Source: Bacteroidales bacterium
GTDB taxonomy: Bacteria > Bacteroidota > Bacteroidia > Bacteroidales > UBA10428
Direction: 5' to 3'
DNA length: 53,225 nucleotides
Assembly (NCBI GenBank): GCA_016930375.1
Contig: JAFGGU010000108.1
Coordinates: 1 to 53,225, forward strand
Positions within the stretch are counted from its first letter, which is position 1. Each line of letters opens with the position of its first letter. The notes under the pieces are model-generated. The model ran no database searches, was not told the DNA's origin, and saw only the letters and a list, made by a program, of their open reading frames with translations. Below are positions 33,660 to 42,679 of the stretch, piece by piece. Position numbers and translations under genes: made by a program.

Positions 33660-36533
33660 ATGATCAAAAATCTACACCATTTATCCACAGCAGTTAAATC
33701 TGTTTTGTTGTTTATATTGCTGAGCTCCTCTTTTCATTTGAATGGTATTGCGCAGAACGGAGGCGTTAAGGGTAGCATTGAAGATGCCGCTACGGGAGAA
33801 GTGCTAATTGGGGCAAGTGTCCTGATTCAGGGCACTACCAAAGGAACGACTGCCGATCTGGACGGATTGTTCTCTCTTGGTGGTATTGCAGATGGTTCCT
33901 ATAATCTCGTCATCAGCTACGTTTCCTATGAGCAGCTGATACAACGCATTGAAATTAAAAAAGGAAACACGGTTGAACTCCGGATAAAACTCAAACCCTC
34001 CACCGTGGTGCTGGGTGAGGTAAAGGTAACCGCTAACAAAAGAGTTGATACGGAAATGTCGATGATCAACTCTATCAAATCCGGCAGCCTTGTTTTAAGC
34101 GGAATATCAAAGCAACAAATATCCAAGTCACAGGATAAAGATGCTTCCGAGGTAATATCCAGGGTCCCCGGTGTGACAGTGAGAGACGGAAGATTCATCA
34201 ATGTCAGGGGGCTTGACGAACGCTACAACGTGGTTTTACTGAACGGCGTGGGATCACCGAGCTCCGAAACCGACCGCAGGTCGTTTTCATTTGACATGCT
34301 GCCCAGTTCACTGATCGATAATATAATCCTTTACAAAACACCTGCACCCGAGATCCCAGCTGATTTTGCAGGAGCCGTGGTACATATACAGACCCGGAAC
34401 ACCGTTGATGAAAACAGCACCGACATCTCATACAGCACAGGCTACAGGCAAAATACAACTTTTAAGGATTTTTATACCTACCAGGGTGGAAAATATGACT
34501 GGCTGGGTTTCGACGACGGAATCCGCTCAATTCCTTCCGGTTTTCCTTCAACCAAAGAATTCCGTGAAATTGCCGATAATCCGGACGATGCTGAAAAAGC
34601 AAAGATCAATGAATATGGACGTTCATTCAACAAAATATGGTCGCCTGAAATTGCCCGCGCCATTCCTGATCAATCCTTTGGCTTTACCATGAACAGAAAA
34701 CTCCTGCTTGGAAAGGTCTCGGTAGGTAATGTTACATCTCTGGGCTACAGCGTCGGTAGCCAGTACCGCAGCATATTCCGGGCCGGTTACCAGGCATATG
34801 ACGCAACCAACGACAGGCCGGATACCTCTTATTATTTCAACGATGATGCGTATTCTACCAAAACCAAACTGAACGGTTTGTTCAATTGGCTTTTTGTTTT
34901 TGGCAATAACCAGAAGATCGAGTTCCGCAATTTTTTCAACCAGATCAGTGATAAACAAACGATTCTCAGGCTCGGCCGTGATTTTTACGGCGGCAGTTTT
35001 AAATCGGCCAGTGAATTAAGTTACCAGTCTCGCTCCATTTATTCCGGGCAGCTGGGTGGTAGTTTTAATCTCAGGCAGTCGATGGCAAATCTGAACTGGA
35101 CCCTGGGTTACAGTTATACCAACAAATCACAACCTGATATCAGGAGAATCGAAATGAGCCGCAATGAGGATTCGGAAAGCGATGATTATACCCTTTCACT
35201 GAATTTTAATGCCGATCCCAAATTGCTTGGAAGGCTCACCCTGAAGAATAATGAACATGTTTATGTTGGAGCCGTCAATTATTCACACAAAATTACGATG
35301 GGCAATTTTGTGCCTGAATTAAAAACCGGCGTCCTGGCTGAATTCAAACATCGCGATTTTGTGGCAAGAAACATCGGTTTTGCCATCAGCAATGCCTTGA
35401 CCTTTAACTGGAACCTCATGTATCAACCCCTTGACAGCGTGTTCCAGGATAAGAACATCAACTATACCGATGGTATTAAGGTGGATGAATCAACCGACCC
35501 CACCGATTCCTACAGCGCCGATAACAAGCTCTACGCAGCGTATGCAGGTATCAGCCTCCCTATCAGGAAGCTTAAGATTTACGCCGGATTGCGCCTTGAA
35601 AAGAATATTCAGACGCTGGATGGCTTTGACCGAAACGGACTTACCGTTTCGGTGGATAATGACTTTACCGATCTTTTCCCGTCAGCGAATCTGACCTATA
35701 ACCTGGGTGAAAAATCGCTGTTGCGTTTTGCCTATGGGAGAACCATTAACCGCCCGGAATTCAGGGAAATATCCATGCAATCGTATTATGATTTCGAAGA
35801 AAAAGCTACCATATATGGAGACACTTCGCTCTCAAACGCATACATACAGAATCTCGATCTCAGGTACGAAATTTTTCCTGCCAACGGTGATATGATCACC
35901 CTGGGTGGTTTTTATAAACACTTTACCAATCCGATTGAGGCACATCTTCTCGAAGCCGGATCAGGCAGAAATTACACCTTCGACAATGCCAGATCAGCAC
36001 AAAGTTATGGACTTGAAATCGATCTTCGGAAATCGTTCCGCTCTCTTGAAAACAGCGAAAGCATACTGAGGACTCTGCGTCATATGGTGGTGGTCTTCAA
36101 CCTGGCTCTCGTAAAAAGCGAGCTTCACACCAGTGACCCCGACGCCAGGGAAAGCTACAGGCAGATGCAGGGACAATCTCCCTATATCCTGAACACGGGA
36201 TTGTTCTATGATAATCCGAAAAATGGGCTTATGGTCAGTGTTTTGTACAATATCATCGGCCCAAGGCTGATGTTCGTGGGTGACAAAGATGAGCCCCATA
36301 TCATACAGATGCCGCGTAACCTGATCGACGTAACTGTTAACAAAAGAGTGGGCAAATATGTGACCTTAAAAGCCGGTATCAAGGACCTGTTTAACCAGCC
36401 TGTTGAATTGCGCCAGAATGAACGCATCCAGCTTATTCCGGGAGCGTCCGACAGCTTTGCCAAACGGGTGCAGAGAACCCAGGTCTATAAACCAAGTACA
36501 GGGTTCATCCTTGGCTTTTCCGTGAATTTTTAA
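33660..36533 (+). CDS. TonB-dependent outer-membrane receptor with CarboxypepD_reg domain
   Basis: 957 residues. Signal peptide (to about residue 31, FHLNGIAQ), then a CarboxypepD_reg-like beta-sandwich (about 35-112: GSIEDAATGEVLIGASVLIQ, LDGLFSLGGI), a plug domain (about 150-240: DKDASEVISRVPGVTVRDG, FINVRGLDERYNVVLLNG) and a 22-strand-type barrel ending in GFILGFSVNF with the terminal Phe typical of outer-membrane proteins. The organisation differs from SusC and there is no SusD partner; the next gene is a T9SS-exported beta-helix protein under the same promoter type. The promoter carries Pho-like boxes, so I infer a role in uptake of a phosphorus source. Ligand unknown. Confidence 0.93.
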   Translation: MIKNLHHLSTAVKSVLLFILLSSSFHLNGIAQNGGVKGSIEDAATGEVLIGASVLIQGTTKGTTADLDGLFSLGGIADGSYNLVISYVSYEQLIQRIEIKKGNTVELRIKLKPSTVVLGEVKVTANKRVDTEMSMINSIKSGSLVLSGISKQQISKSQDKDASEVISRVPGVTVRDGRFINVRGLDERYNVVLLNGVGSPSSETDRRSFSFDMLPSSLIDNIILYKTPAPEIPADFAGAVVHIQTRNTVDENSTDISYSTGYRQNTTFKDFYTYQGGKYDWLGFDDGIRSIPSGFPSTKEFREIADNPDDAEKAKINEYGRSFNKIWSPEIARAIPDQSFGFTMNRKLLLGKVSVGNVTSLGYSVGSQYRSIFRAGYQAYDATNDRPDTSYYFNDDAYSTKTKLNGLFNWLFVFGNNQKIEFRNFFNQISDKQTILRLGRDFYGGSFKSASELSYQSRSIYSGQLGGSFNLRQSMANLNWTLGYSYTNKSQPDIRRIEMSRNEDSESDDYTLSLNFNADPKLLGRLTLKNNEHVYVGAVNYSHKITMGNFVPELKTGVLAEFKHRDFVARNIGFAISNALTFNWNLMYQPLDSVFQDKNINYTDGIKVDESTDPTDSYSADNKLYAAYAGISLPIRKLKIYAGLRLEKNIQTLDGFDRNGLTVSVDNDFTDLFPSANLTYNLGEKSLLRFAYGRTINRPEFREISMQSYYDFEEKATIYGDTSLSNAYIQNLDLRYEIFPANGDMITLGGFYKHFTNPIEAHLLEAGSGRNYTFDNARSAQSYGLEIDLRKSFRSLENSESILRTLRHMVVVFNLALVKSELHTSDPDARESYRQMQGQSPYILNTGLFYDNPKNGLMVSVLYNIIGPRLMFVGDKDEPHIIQMPRNLIDVTVNKRVGKYVTLKAGIKDLFNQPVELRQNERIQLIPGASDSFAKRVQRTQVYKPSTGFILGFSVNF

Positions 36534-36556
36534 GTGATAACAGCCTGAAACTGTTC

Positions 36557-36612
36557 TTAACAATAGCGTATCCATCATGTAACTATTTCGTCACATCATA
36601 CAGCTAATTTTA
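36557..36612 (+). promoter_or_regulatory. Pho-box-like promoter of the T9SS beta-helix protein gene
   Basis: TTAAC (36557), GTATC (36568), GTAAC (36579) and GTCAC (36590) at exact 11-bp steps, then N10 and TAATTTTA (36605-36612, one mismatch from TAnnTTTG). The proximal part is GTAAC-N6-GTCAC-N10-TAATTTTA. Confidence 0.72.
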
Positions 36613-36636
36613 TACTAAACCAAAATAAAAATGATT

Positions 36637-39459
36637 ATGAAAAAAATCTACACACTTTTAATAGGTCAGCTCTTCGTTCTGATCTTGCAACTTCCTTTGT
36701 CAGCGCAGTCTGACATTGACCATGTTTTCTTTGATAAGGTTGATTATGTGGGTGCCTTTGGGGATTATGACTGGACCGAAGGATGGGCCAACTGGACACC
36801 GCAGAACACGGTTTATCCTGTTCCTTCTATTACTATTCCGGCCGGTGATATCACCGCCAATACTACCTGGAAACCTGCCTCGGTGCTGATGAATGCATCG
36901 GATTTTTCCCATGCCAAACTGACCAATGATTTCTTTGAAGAGGTCGATTATATCGGCGCTTTCGGGTCGGTCGACTGGACATCGGGCTGGGCCAACTGGA
37001 CTCCCCAAAACACAGTATATCCGGCTACAACCGATGTAATTGCTGCCGGTGACATCACAACGAATACCACCCTCAGCGCAAATAAAGTTTACCTGCTCGA
37101 CGGATGGGTATATGTTAAAACAGGCGTTACCCTTACCATTGAACCCGGGACCATCATCCGGGGAAGCAAAGCCAACAAAGGCGCGCTGATCATTGAAAAA
37201 GGCGCTAAGATCATGGCCGAGGGAACAGCAGAGCAGCCGATCGTATTTACCTCGAACCAGGACGCGGGTTCAAGGTCTTATGGCGATTGGGGCGGTGTCA
37301 TTATCCTGGGCAATGCGACGGTGAACAAGGTGGACCCTGTCATCGAAGGCGGTCCCACGTCTACCTATGGCGGTTCCGATGATGCTGATAATTCGGGAAT
37401 TTTCAAGTACGTGCGCATTGAATTCCCCGGCATCGCATTTCAACCGGATAAGGAAATCAACGGATTGACAATGGGTGGCGTTGGCAACGGAACTGAATTG
37501 CATCATGTACAAATATCCTTCTGCGGCGACGACTCCTATGAATGGTTCGGCGGCACCGTGAATGCCAAACACCTGATCGCTTTCCGCGGCTGGGATGATG
37601 ATTTTGATACTGATTACGGTTATCGCGGCATGGTGCAGTTTGCCGTTTCATTAAGAGATCCCGATGTTGCCGATCCGGGTTCAGGCTCCAACAGTTTTGA
37701 ATCTGATAACGATGGCACGGGCACGGATGCTGCTCCGGTTACCGAAGCGGTGTTCAGCAATGTAAGTTCATTTGGTCCTCTTGTGACTCCTTCCACAGCC
37801 ATCAATGCCAATTTTAAAAGAGCCATGCATCTGCGCAGAAATACCAGACTGAGTATTTTTAATTCCGTATTTGCAGGATATGCCACCGGTCTTTTTATTG
37901 ATGGAACTGCAGCGCAAGCCAATGCAACAGCCGGTTCCCTGATGATCAAAAATTCCATTCTGGCAGGTTGCAAAGACTATTTTGCAGCTGACTTCGACAG
38001 TTTATACTTTGCCGATGCAAGCCGCAACAACATGAAACTGGCCGCCAACAGTGAACTCGGACTGACTGATCCGTTCAACCTTGATGCGCCCAATTTCCTG
38101 CCTGCACAGGTATCGTACCTGCTGGACGGCTGGGTATATGTAAAATCCGGAGCAACCCTTACCATTGAACCCGGTACCATCATCCGTGGCAGCAAGGCCA
38201 ACAAAGGTGCGCTGATCATTGAAAAAGGCGCCAAAATTATGGCAGAGGGTACTTTTACGAATCCTATTGTCTTTACATCCAACCAGGATGCCGGTTCAAG
38301 GTCTTATGGCGATTGGGGCGGGGTGATCATTCTTGGAAATGCAACCGTAAACAAGATCGACCCGGTCATCGAAGGCGGACCTACTTCAACCTATGGCGGT
38401 TCCGATGATGCTGACAATTCAGGTATCTTTAAATACGTGCGTATTGAGTTTCCCGGTATCGCCTTTCAGCCGGATAAGGAAATCAACGGATTGACAATGG
38501 GTGGCGTTGGCAACGGAACTGAATTGCATCATGTTCAAATATCCTTCTGCGGCGATGATTCCTATGAATGGTTCGGCGGCACCGTGAATGCCAAACACCT
38601 GATCGCTTTCCGCGGCTGGGATGATGATTTTGATACCGATTACGGTTATCGCGGTATGGTGCAGTATGCCGTTTCATTAAGGGATCCTGACGTTGCCGAC
38701 CCGGGATCGGGTTCCAACAGTTTTGAATCTGATAACGATGGTACGGGTACCGACGCAACACCCTTTACACAGGCTTTGTTCAGCAATGTAAGCTCATTTG
38801 GCCCGCTTGTGACTCCTTCTACTGCGATAAATGCAAATTATAAAAGGGCCATGCACCTCCGGAGAAATACCAAACTGAATATCTACAATTCGATTTTCGC
38901 AGGATTTTCAACCGGATTATTCATTGATGGTACTGCCGCACAGGCCAATGCAACAGCCGGTGATCTGAAGGTTAGAAATACCTTCCTGGCAGGATGTAAA
39001 AAGAACTTCAATGACAATGCCATTGATAGCGTATTTTTCTTTACCACAGGTTTTGAGAACGTGAAACTGGCCTCCAATGATGAACTGGAACTGGCCGATC
39101 CGTTCAACCTCACTGCCCCTGATTTTGTTCCCGAGTCAGGCTCCCCGGTTTTGACGGCATCAGTATGGTATGAAGATATCCCCAGCGCCATTGGAGATGA
39201 ATTGGAAAACAACCTGGAGGTTTCGGTATATCCGAATCCCTTCAACGAATCAGCCGTGCTGTATATCGACCTCCAATCGCCGTCTGAAGTTTCCGTAAGG
39301 ATCTATGACGTCACCGGAACACTGTTGTCAACGCTCGTGGATCGGAATTTGTCGGCCGGCAACCACATCGTTCCTGTGCAGGTTTCCCGGAAGGGCTTGT
39401 ATTTTGCGGAAATTATGGTGAACCGGACAAGATCCGTGTTGAAACTTGTTTCCCGCTGA
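36637..39459 (+). CDS. T9SS-exported right-handed beta-helix-like protein with a 342-residue tandem duplication
   Basis: 940 residues from ATG at 36637 (an ATG two codons earlier is possible). Signal peptide ending LPLSAQ. Two short N-terminal units share VGAFG/IGAFG and GWANWTPQNTVYP. Two large units of 342 residues follow (bases about 37087-38112 and 38113-39138) and are nearly identical through long stretches (EPGTIIRGSKANKGALIIEK, SRSYGDWGGVIILGNATVNK). Repetitive short beta strands suggest parallel beta-helices. The last about 80 residues (VSVYPNPFNESAVLYIDL, RKGLYFAEI) are a type A T9SS sorting domain, so the protein should be exported through the outer membrane and attached or released. 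It follows the TonB receptor and has a Pho-type promoter; a surface partner of that receptor is my inference. Confidence 0.9.
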   Translation: MKKIYTLLIGQLFVLILQLPLSAQSDIDHVFFDKVDYVGAFGDYDWTEGWANWTPQNTVYPVPSITIPAGDITANTTWKPASVLMNASDFSHAKLTNDFFEEVDYIGAFGSVDWTSGWANWTPQNTVYPATTDVIAAGDITTNTTLSANKVYLLDGWVYVKTGVTLTIEPGTIIRGSKANKGALIIEKGAKIMAEGTAEQPIVFTSNQDAGSRSYGDWGGVIILGNATVNKVDPVIEGGPTSTYGGSDDADNSGIFKYVRIEFPGIAFQPDKEINGLTMGGVGNGTELHHVQISFCGDDSYEWFGGTVNAKHLIAFRGWDDDFDTDYGYRGMVQFAVSLRDPDVADPGSGSNSFESDNDGTGTDAAPVTEAVFSNVSSFGPLVTPSTAINANFKRAMHLRRNTRLSIFNSVFAGYATGLFIDGTAAQANATAGSLMIKNSILAGCKDYFAADFDSLYFADASRNNMKLAANSELGLTDPFNLDAPNFLPAQVSYLLDGWVYVKSGATLTIEPGTIIRGSKANKGALIIEKGAKIMAEGTFTNPIVFTSNQDAGSRSYGDWGGVIILGNATVNKIDPVIEGGPTSTYGGSDDADNSGIFKYVRIEFPGIAFQPDKEINGLTMGGVGNGTELHHVQISFCGDDSYEWFGGTVNAKHLIAFRGWDDDFDTDYGYRGMVQYAVSLRDPDVADPGSGSNSFESDNDGTGTDATPFTQALFSNVSSFGPLVTPSTAINANYKRAMHLRRNTKLNIYNSIFAGFSTGLFIDGTAAQANATAGDLKVRNTFLAGCKKNFNDNAIDSVFFFTTGFENVKLASNDELELADPFNLTAPDFVPESGSPVLTASVWYEDIPSAIGDELENNLEVSVYPNPFNESAVLYIDLQSPSEVSVRIYDVTGTLLSTLVDRNLSAGNHIVPVQVSRKGLYFAEIMVNRTRSVLKLVSR
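37087..39138 (+). repeat. Internal 1,026-bp tandem duplication in the T9SS gene
   Basis: Equivalent positions in the two units are exactly 1,026 bp apart (for example CTGCTCGACGG at 37093 and CTGCTGGACGG at 38119). Differences are mostly at third codon positions, and some stretches, such as around 37455-37580 versus 38481-38606, are almost base-identical. Confidence 0.92.
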
Positions 39460-39480
39460 TTTTTAGGATGAATATTATCA

Positions 39481-39511
39481 AGAAGCCGGCCTGGATTCAG
39501 GCGGCTTTTTT
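39481..39511 (+). terminator. Rho-independent terminator after the T9SS gene
   Basis: AGCCGGCCTG, loop GATT, CAGGCGGCT (one bulged G), then TTTTTT. It lies 22 bp beyond the stop. Confidence 0.85.
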
Positions 39512-39861
39512 GTTGGGTTTAAGGGGAGCAAAGCCCAGTAGCAACATAAAAGTACAGTGCATAGTGAAACGAAGTTTTGTGGATTAGTGTTGCAACATCT
39601 GTTCAATCCTGTAAGGGCGATACCTTAATTACCGGAACACCTGACTAATGCATTATTCTTTTACGTGACGGCCTTTCAGGCCTGTAATCATCCATCATTT
39701 ATCATAAAATAGGGCACAGTGAAATGAAGCCCTGTGTCAAAGGGGTGAAACCCCGATACGTAAAAGCACAGGGCGTAGTGAAACGAAGCCCTGTGTATGG
39801 AACAAATTGAGTGATGTGAGCGCTGAAAGTGCGAAACGTATCAAACCAAACCAACCCCCCC
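39512..39861. repeat. Intergenic hairpin repeats of the CAGGGC / GGCCT family
   Basis: No gene. Contains GGCCT-ttc-AGGCC (39670-39682), GGGGT-gaa-ACCCC (about 39742-39754) and CACAGGGC-N13-GCCCTGTG (39767-39795), with three related lines carrying GTGAAA(C/T)GAAG. Building blocks match the repeat at 13333-13415. Confidence 0.65.
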
Positions 39862-41646
39862 TTAGTCCTGGCTGCTCCGCAAGTCCCTGGCAAGCGTAAA
39901 AAGGAATTCCAGCCCTCCGCCGGTGCGGTTCTTCACGGATATATCCCCCTTGTGGAATTGTATGGCGTTTTTGACAATGGCCAGCCCGAGTCCGGTTCCT
40001 CCCTGTTTTCTGTCGCGGCCTTTGTCAACCCTGTAGAAACGCTCGAAAAGCCTCGGCAGGTCCTCTTCGGGCACACCACCACCGGTATCATAATACGAAA
40101 AATAATACTGCTCCTCATCGGTCATATAATTTTCCAGTTTGACCGTCACTCCCTTGCCAGCATAGGTGATGGAGTTGTCAAAAAGGTTCCGGAATACCGA
40201 GTACAGTAATCCCGAATTTCCATGAAGAACGATGGTCTGGGGAAGTACCAACTCCAGGTTGATCTCATTGACCTCTAATTGGGACTCGATTTCCCCGATG
40301 ATATCCCCGACCAGCTCATTGAGATTCACCGTTTCCAGCTGATACAGGCTTGCCGCTTCTTCCATCTTGGTGAGCAAAGAAATATCATTCACCAGGTCGG
40401 CCAAACGACATGACTGGGAGTAAGCTCTTCTCAGATAATCCGTTGTTCTTGCTTTATCCGGGTTTCCCTCCAGAATGGTCTCCAGAAACCCCTTAATGGA
40501 GCTTACCGGCGTTTTGAGTTCATGGGCAATGTTATCGGTAAGCTGTTGTTTAAGCAACTTACGTTTGGTAAGTTTGGAAATATCATTGACTGTGACTTCA
40601 AAACTTCTGTCCTGAAAAACAATGCACTTTACCGAAAAATATCGGCCGCCTTTGTTCATGGTCACTTCATAGGTCGGCTGAAAATCTGCCAGGTTTGTAT
40701 TTGCATCCTGCAAATTACGGTTGATAAAATTGAAGATCGGATTGAAATCAGCAATACGGAAAAATTCATCGGCTGTAAAAACACGTATGTCACTGATGTA
40801 ATTAATGAACCGGATAAAATTGTTGTTGCTGGTAATTACCTGCCTGTCTCTCGAAAAAATGGCGATGCCCTCATCAAACATATTCAGATGGCGGATCAGC
40901 TTGGCTTTTTCGGAGATCAATTCTTCTTTGGTGCGGTTCAGTTTCTGGTATATTTCAATGATTTCCTGGCCAATATCTCCCAGCTCATTTTCCGGGAAAA
41001 CGAAATCTTCACCGATGGGCTTATTTGCCAATGCTGTAAGCGTGAATTCCCGCAAGGTCCTGATCGATTTCCCGAATTTGTCGGTGATCAGCACGATCGC
41101 CAATGAGGCTGACAGGAGAATCAGGAAAATAAAAATAAGAAATAACCTGTCAGGTTTTATGAACTCGCGTACGCTCATATCATAAAGATCCGATACACGG
41201 ATAAAACATTGATCAAAACGCCGGGCGTAATAATAATACTTGCTTTTTGTTGTGTTTGAGATCCTGATGTCCGTGCCGGCGTCATTTTTCAGGGCTTCCT
41301 GGATCTCCGGCCGGTACAAATGGTTTTCCATCTCCCGGGCGTTCTTCACTTCAGAATCATACAGGACATCGCCTTCGAAATTGATCAGCGTAACCCGTAT
41401 GGTTTGACTGGGAATCATAGTCATCAGGCTATCCAGTTCAGCATAATTGCTGTCTGTTAATATCCCGCACTGTCCGGCATAACTATTTGCAAACCACGCG
41501 TAATTGTCCAGCTTTTCATTCAACACGTCAATCCTGAACCTTCTTTCATGGTAAAACTCTGAAATAAGAAGGATGACGGCAAAGAATAAGAAGAATGTGA
41601 CAATATAAATAAGCCATTTCTTATTGTAGGATGCTATGAGTTTCAT
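39862..41646 (-). CDS. phoR: PhoR-type phosphate sensor histidine kinase
   Basis: 594 residues. Membrane span at about 10-30, extracytoplasmic region 31-166, second span about 167-190, then a linker, a PAS domain (about 250-355: LNMFDEGIAIFSRDRQVITSN) and the kinase core. H box LTDNIAHELKTPVSSIKGF with His375, N box VFRNLFDNSITYAG, G1 YDTGGGVPEEDL, F box LFERFYRVD, G2 GGTGLGLAIVKNAIQFHKG. The order TM-sensor-TM-PAS-HisKA and the PhoB-like partner 9 bp upstream support PhoR. The large periplasmic loop is longer than in E. coli PhoR, as is usual in Bacteroidota. The operon promoter has Pho-like boxes, so the pair is probably autoregulated. Confidence 0.88.
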   Translation of the reverse strand: MKLIASYNKKWLIYIVTFFLFFAVILLISEFYHERRFRIDVLNEKLDNYAWFANSYAGQCGILTDSNYAELDSLMTMIPSQTIRVTLINFEGDVLYDSEVKNAREMENHLYRPEIQEALKNDAGTDIRISNTTKSKYYYYARRFDQCFIRVSDLYDMSVREFIKPDRLFLIFIFLILLSASLAIVLITDKFGKSIRTLREFTLTALANKPIGEDFVFPENELGDIGQEIIEIYQKLNRTKEELISEKAKLIRHLNMFDEGIAIFSRDRQVITSNNNFIRFINYISDIRVFTADEFFRIADFNPIFNFINRNLQDANTNLADFQPTYEVTMNKGGRYFSVKCIVFQDRSFEVTVNDISKLTKRKLLKQQLTDNIAHELKTPVSSIKGFLETILEGNPDKARTTDYLRRAYSQSCRLADLVNDISLLTKMEEAASLYQLETVNLNELVGDIIGEIESQLEVNEINLELVLPQTIVLHGNSGLLYSVFRNLFDNSITYAGKGVTVKLENYMTDEEQYYFSYYDTGGGVPEEDLPRLFERFYRVDKGRDRKQGGTGLGLAIVKNAIQFHKGDISVKNRTGGGLEFLFTLARDLRSSQD

Positions 41647-41655
41647 AAAACTGTA

Positions 41656-42351
41656 TCAATCTATCTCGAAGCAATAACCATATCCCTTTCGGGTGACAAG
41701 ATTTATTCCGTATTTGCCCAGCTTCTTGCGGAGCCGGGTAATGTGAACATCCACGGTACGGTCGGTTACATTAACATCACGCCAGATATGATCCAGAAAT
41801 TGCTCGCGCCCGAAAATCCTCCCTGGATTCTTCATCAGCATATGCAGGATCTGAAATTCGATGGGTGTAAGATCCTCCCTGTTGCCGTCAACACTAAGCC
41901 TCTTTTTTTCAATATCCAGTTCAATGCCGGCAATGCTGATTTTTGTTGCTTCAGTTAACGGATCACCGGCGCCTTCCGACCTTCTCAACACAGCTTTAAT
42001 GCGGGCAACAACCTCCTTGATTGAAAAAGGCTTTGTGATAAAATCATCCGCGCCCACCGAAAACCCGGTAAGCTTATCGTTTTCCGAATTTTTAGCCGTG
42101 ATGAAAAACAGGGGGACATCCAGTTTCCTCCGTTTCCGGATCTCGTCCGCCAGCCTGTAACCCGACATACCTTTCATCATCACATCCAGCAGAAACAACT
42201 GGTATTTCTCCAGTTTTTTCTTCATGGCGTCTTCTGCGGATGTTACAGCATCCACCTGGAATCCTTCGGATTCGAGATTGAATTTGAGGATTTCACAAAT
42301 GTCTTCTTCGTCGTCAACTACCAGTATGTGAATTGGATTACGGAGGATCAT
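41656..42351 (-). CDS. phoB: PhoB-type response regulator
   Basis: 231 residues from ATG at 42351. The ATG at 42369 is rejected because it would lie at or upstream of the transcription start predicted from the -7 element at 42381-42374. Receiver domain: ILVVDDEEDICEILKFNL with the acidic pair, phosphorylated Asp56 in LFLLDVMMKGM, FITAKNSENDKLTGFSVGADDFITKPFS with the Lys switch. The winged-helix OmpR/PhoB output domain (GREQFLDHIWRDVNVTDRTV, DVHITRLRKKLG) binds direct repeats about 11 bp apart in this family. Transcribed with phoR. Confidence 0.9.
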   Translation of the reverse strand: MILRNPIHILVVDDEEDICEILKFNLESEGFQVDAVTSAEDAMKKKLEKYQLFLLDVMMKGMSGYRLADEIRKRRKLDVPLFFITAKNSENDKLTGFSVGADDFITKPFSIKEVVARIKAVLRRSEGAGDPLTEATKISIAGIELDIEKKRLSVDGNREDLTPIEFQILHMLMKNPGRIFGREQFLDHIWRDVNVTDRTVDVHITRLRKKLGKYGINLVTRKGYGYCFEID

Positions 42352-42373
42352 GGTGTTTTTATTAATCAACCGT

Positions 42374-42407
42374 TAAAATTAACGCAACAAAATTACAGTA
42401 ATGTTAC
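42374..42407 (-). promoter_or_regulatory. Pho-box-like promoter of phoBR
   Basis: Minus strand GTAAC (42407-42403), N6, GTAAT (42396-42392), N10, TAATTTTA (42381-42374). A weaker GCAAT lies in register at 42429-42425. Identical geometry to the other three Pho-like promoters in the window; suggests autoregulation. Confidence 0.72.
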
Positions 42408-42412
42408 ATTAA

Positions 42413-42430
42413 TGCAATAATATTATTGCA
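42413..42430. repeat. Perfect 18-bp palindrome
   Basis: TGCAATAATATTATTGCA, a perfect palindrome between phoB and the PiT promoter. Could be a dimer-binding operator shared by both directions. Confidence 0.6.
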
Positions 42431-42469
42431 TAGTAACCAAATACTTAATCTATGACATCCCTGTGTAAT

Positions 42470-42525
42470 GTAACATTTATTTAACCTTTTTGCAACTGTT
42501 CTGTAATCTTAGTCTTTGATCTTTG
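42470..42525 (+). promoter_or_regulatory. Pho-box-like promoter of the PiT gene (four boxes)
   Basis: GTAAC (42470), TTAAC (42481), GCAAC (42492) and GTAAT (42503), spaced exactly 11 bp, then N10 and GATCTTTG (42518-42525), one mismatch from TAnnTTTG. Transcripts from here would have a leader of about 150 nt before the ATG at 42680. Confidence 0.72.
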
Positions 42526-42668
42526 GTACCGTAATAATCATTTCACCTGTTCTTATTTTTTTAAAACATGATCCGTATGTTTTATGTGAACGTCGCATTT
42601 TCATAACTTCTCCGCATGCAACTTTCATAGAAATCGCGTTCCAAATGATCCTGAAAAGAAAATATTTT

Positions 42669-42676
42669 TACCTTTG
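42669..42676 (+). promoter_or_regulatory. Proximal -7 element TACCTTTG of the PiT gene
   Basis: Full TAnnTTTG match only 3 nt before the ATG at 42680. If used, the mRNA would be leaderless or nearly so. No matching -33 element. Confidence 0.4.
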
Positions 42677-42679
42677 AAT

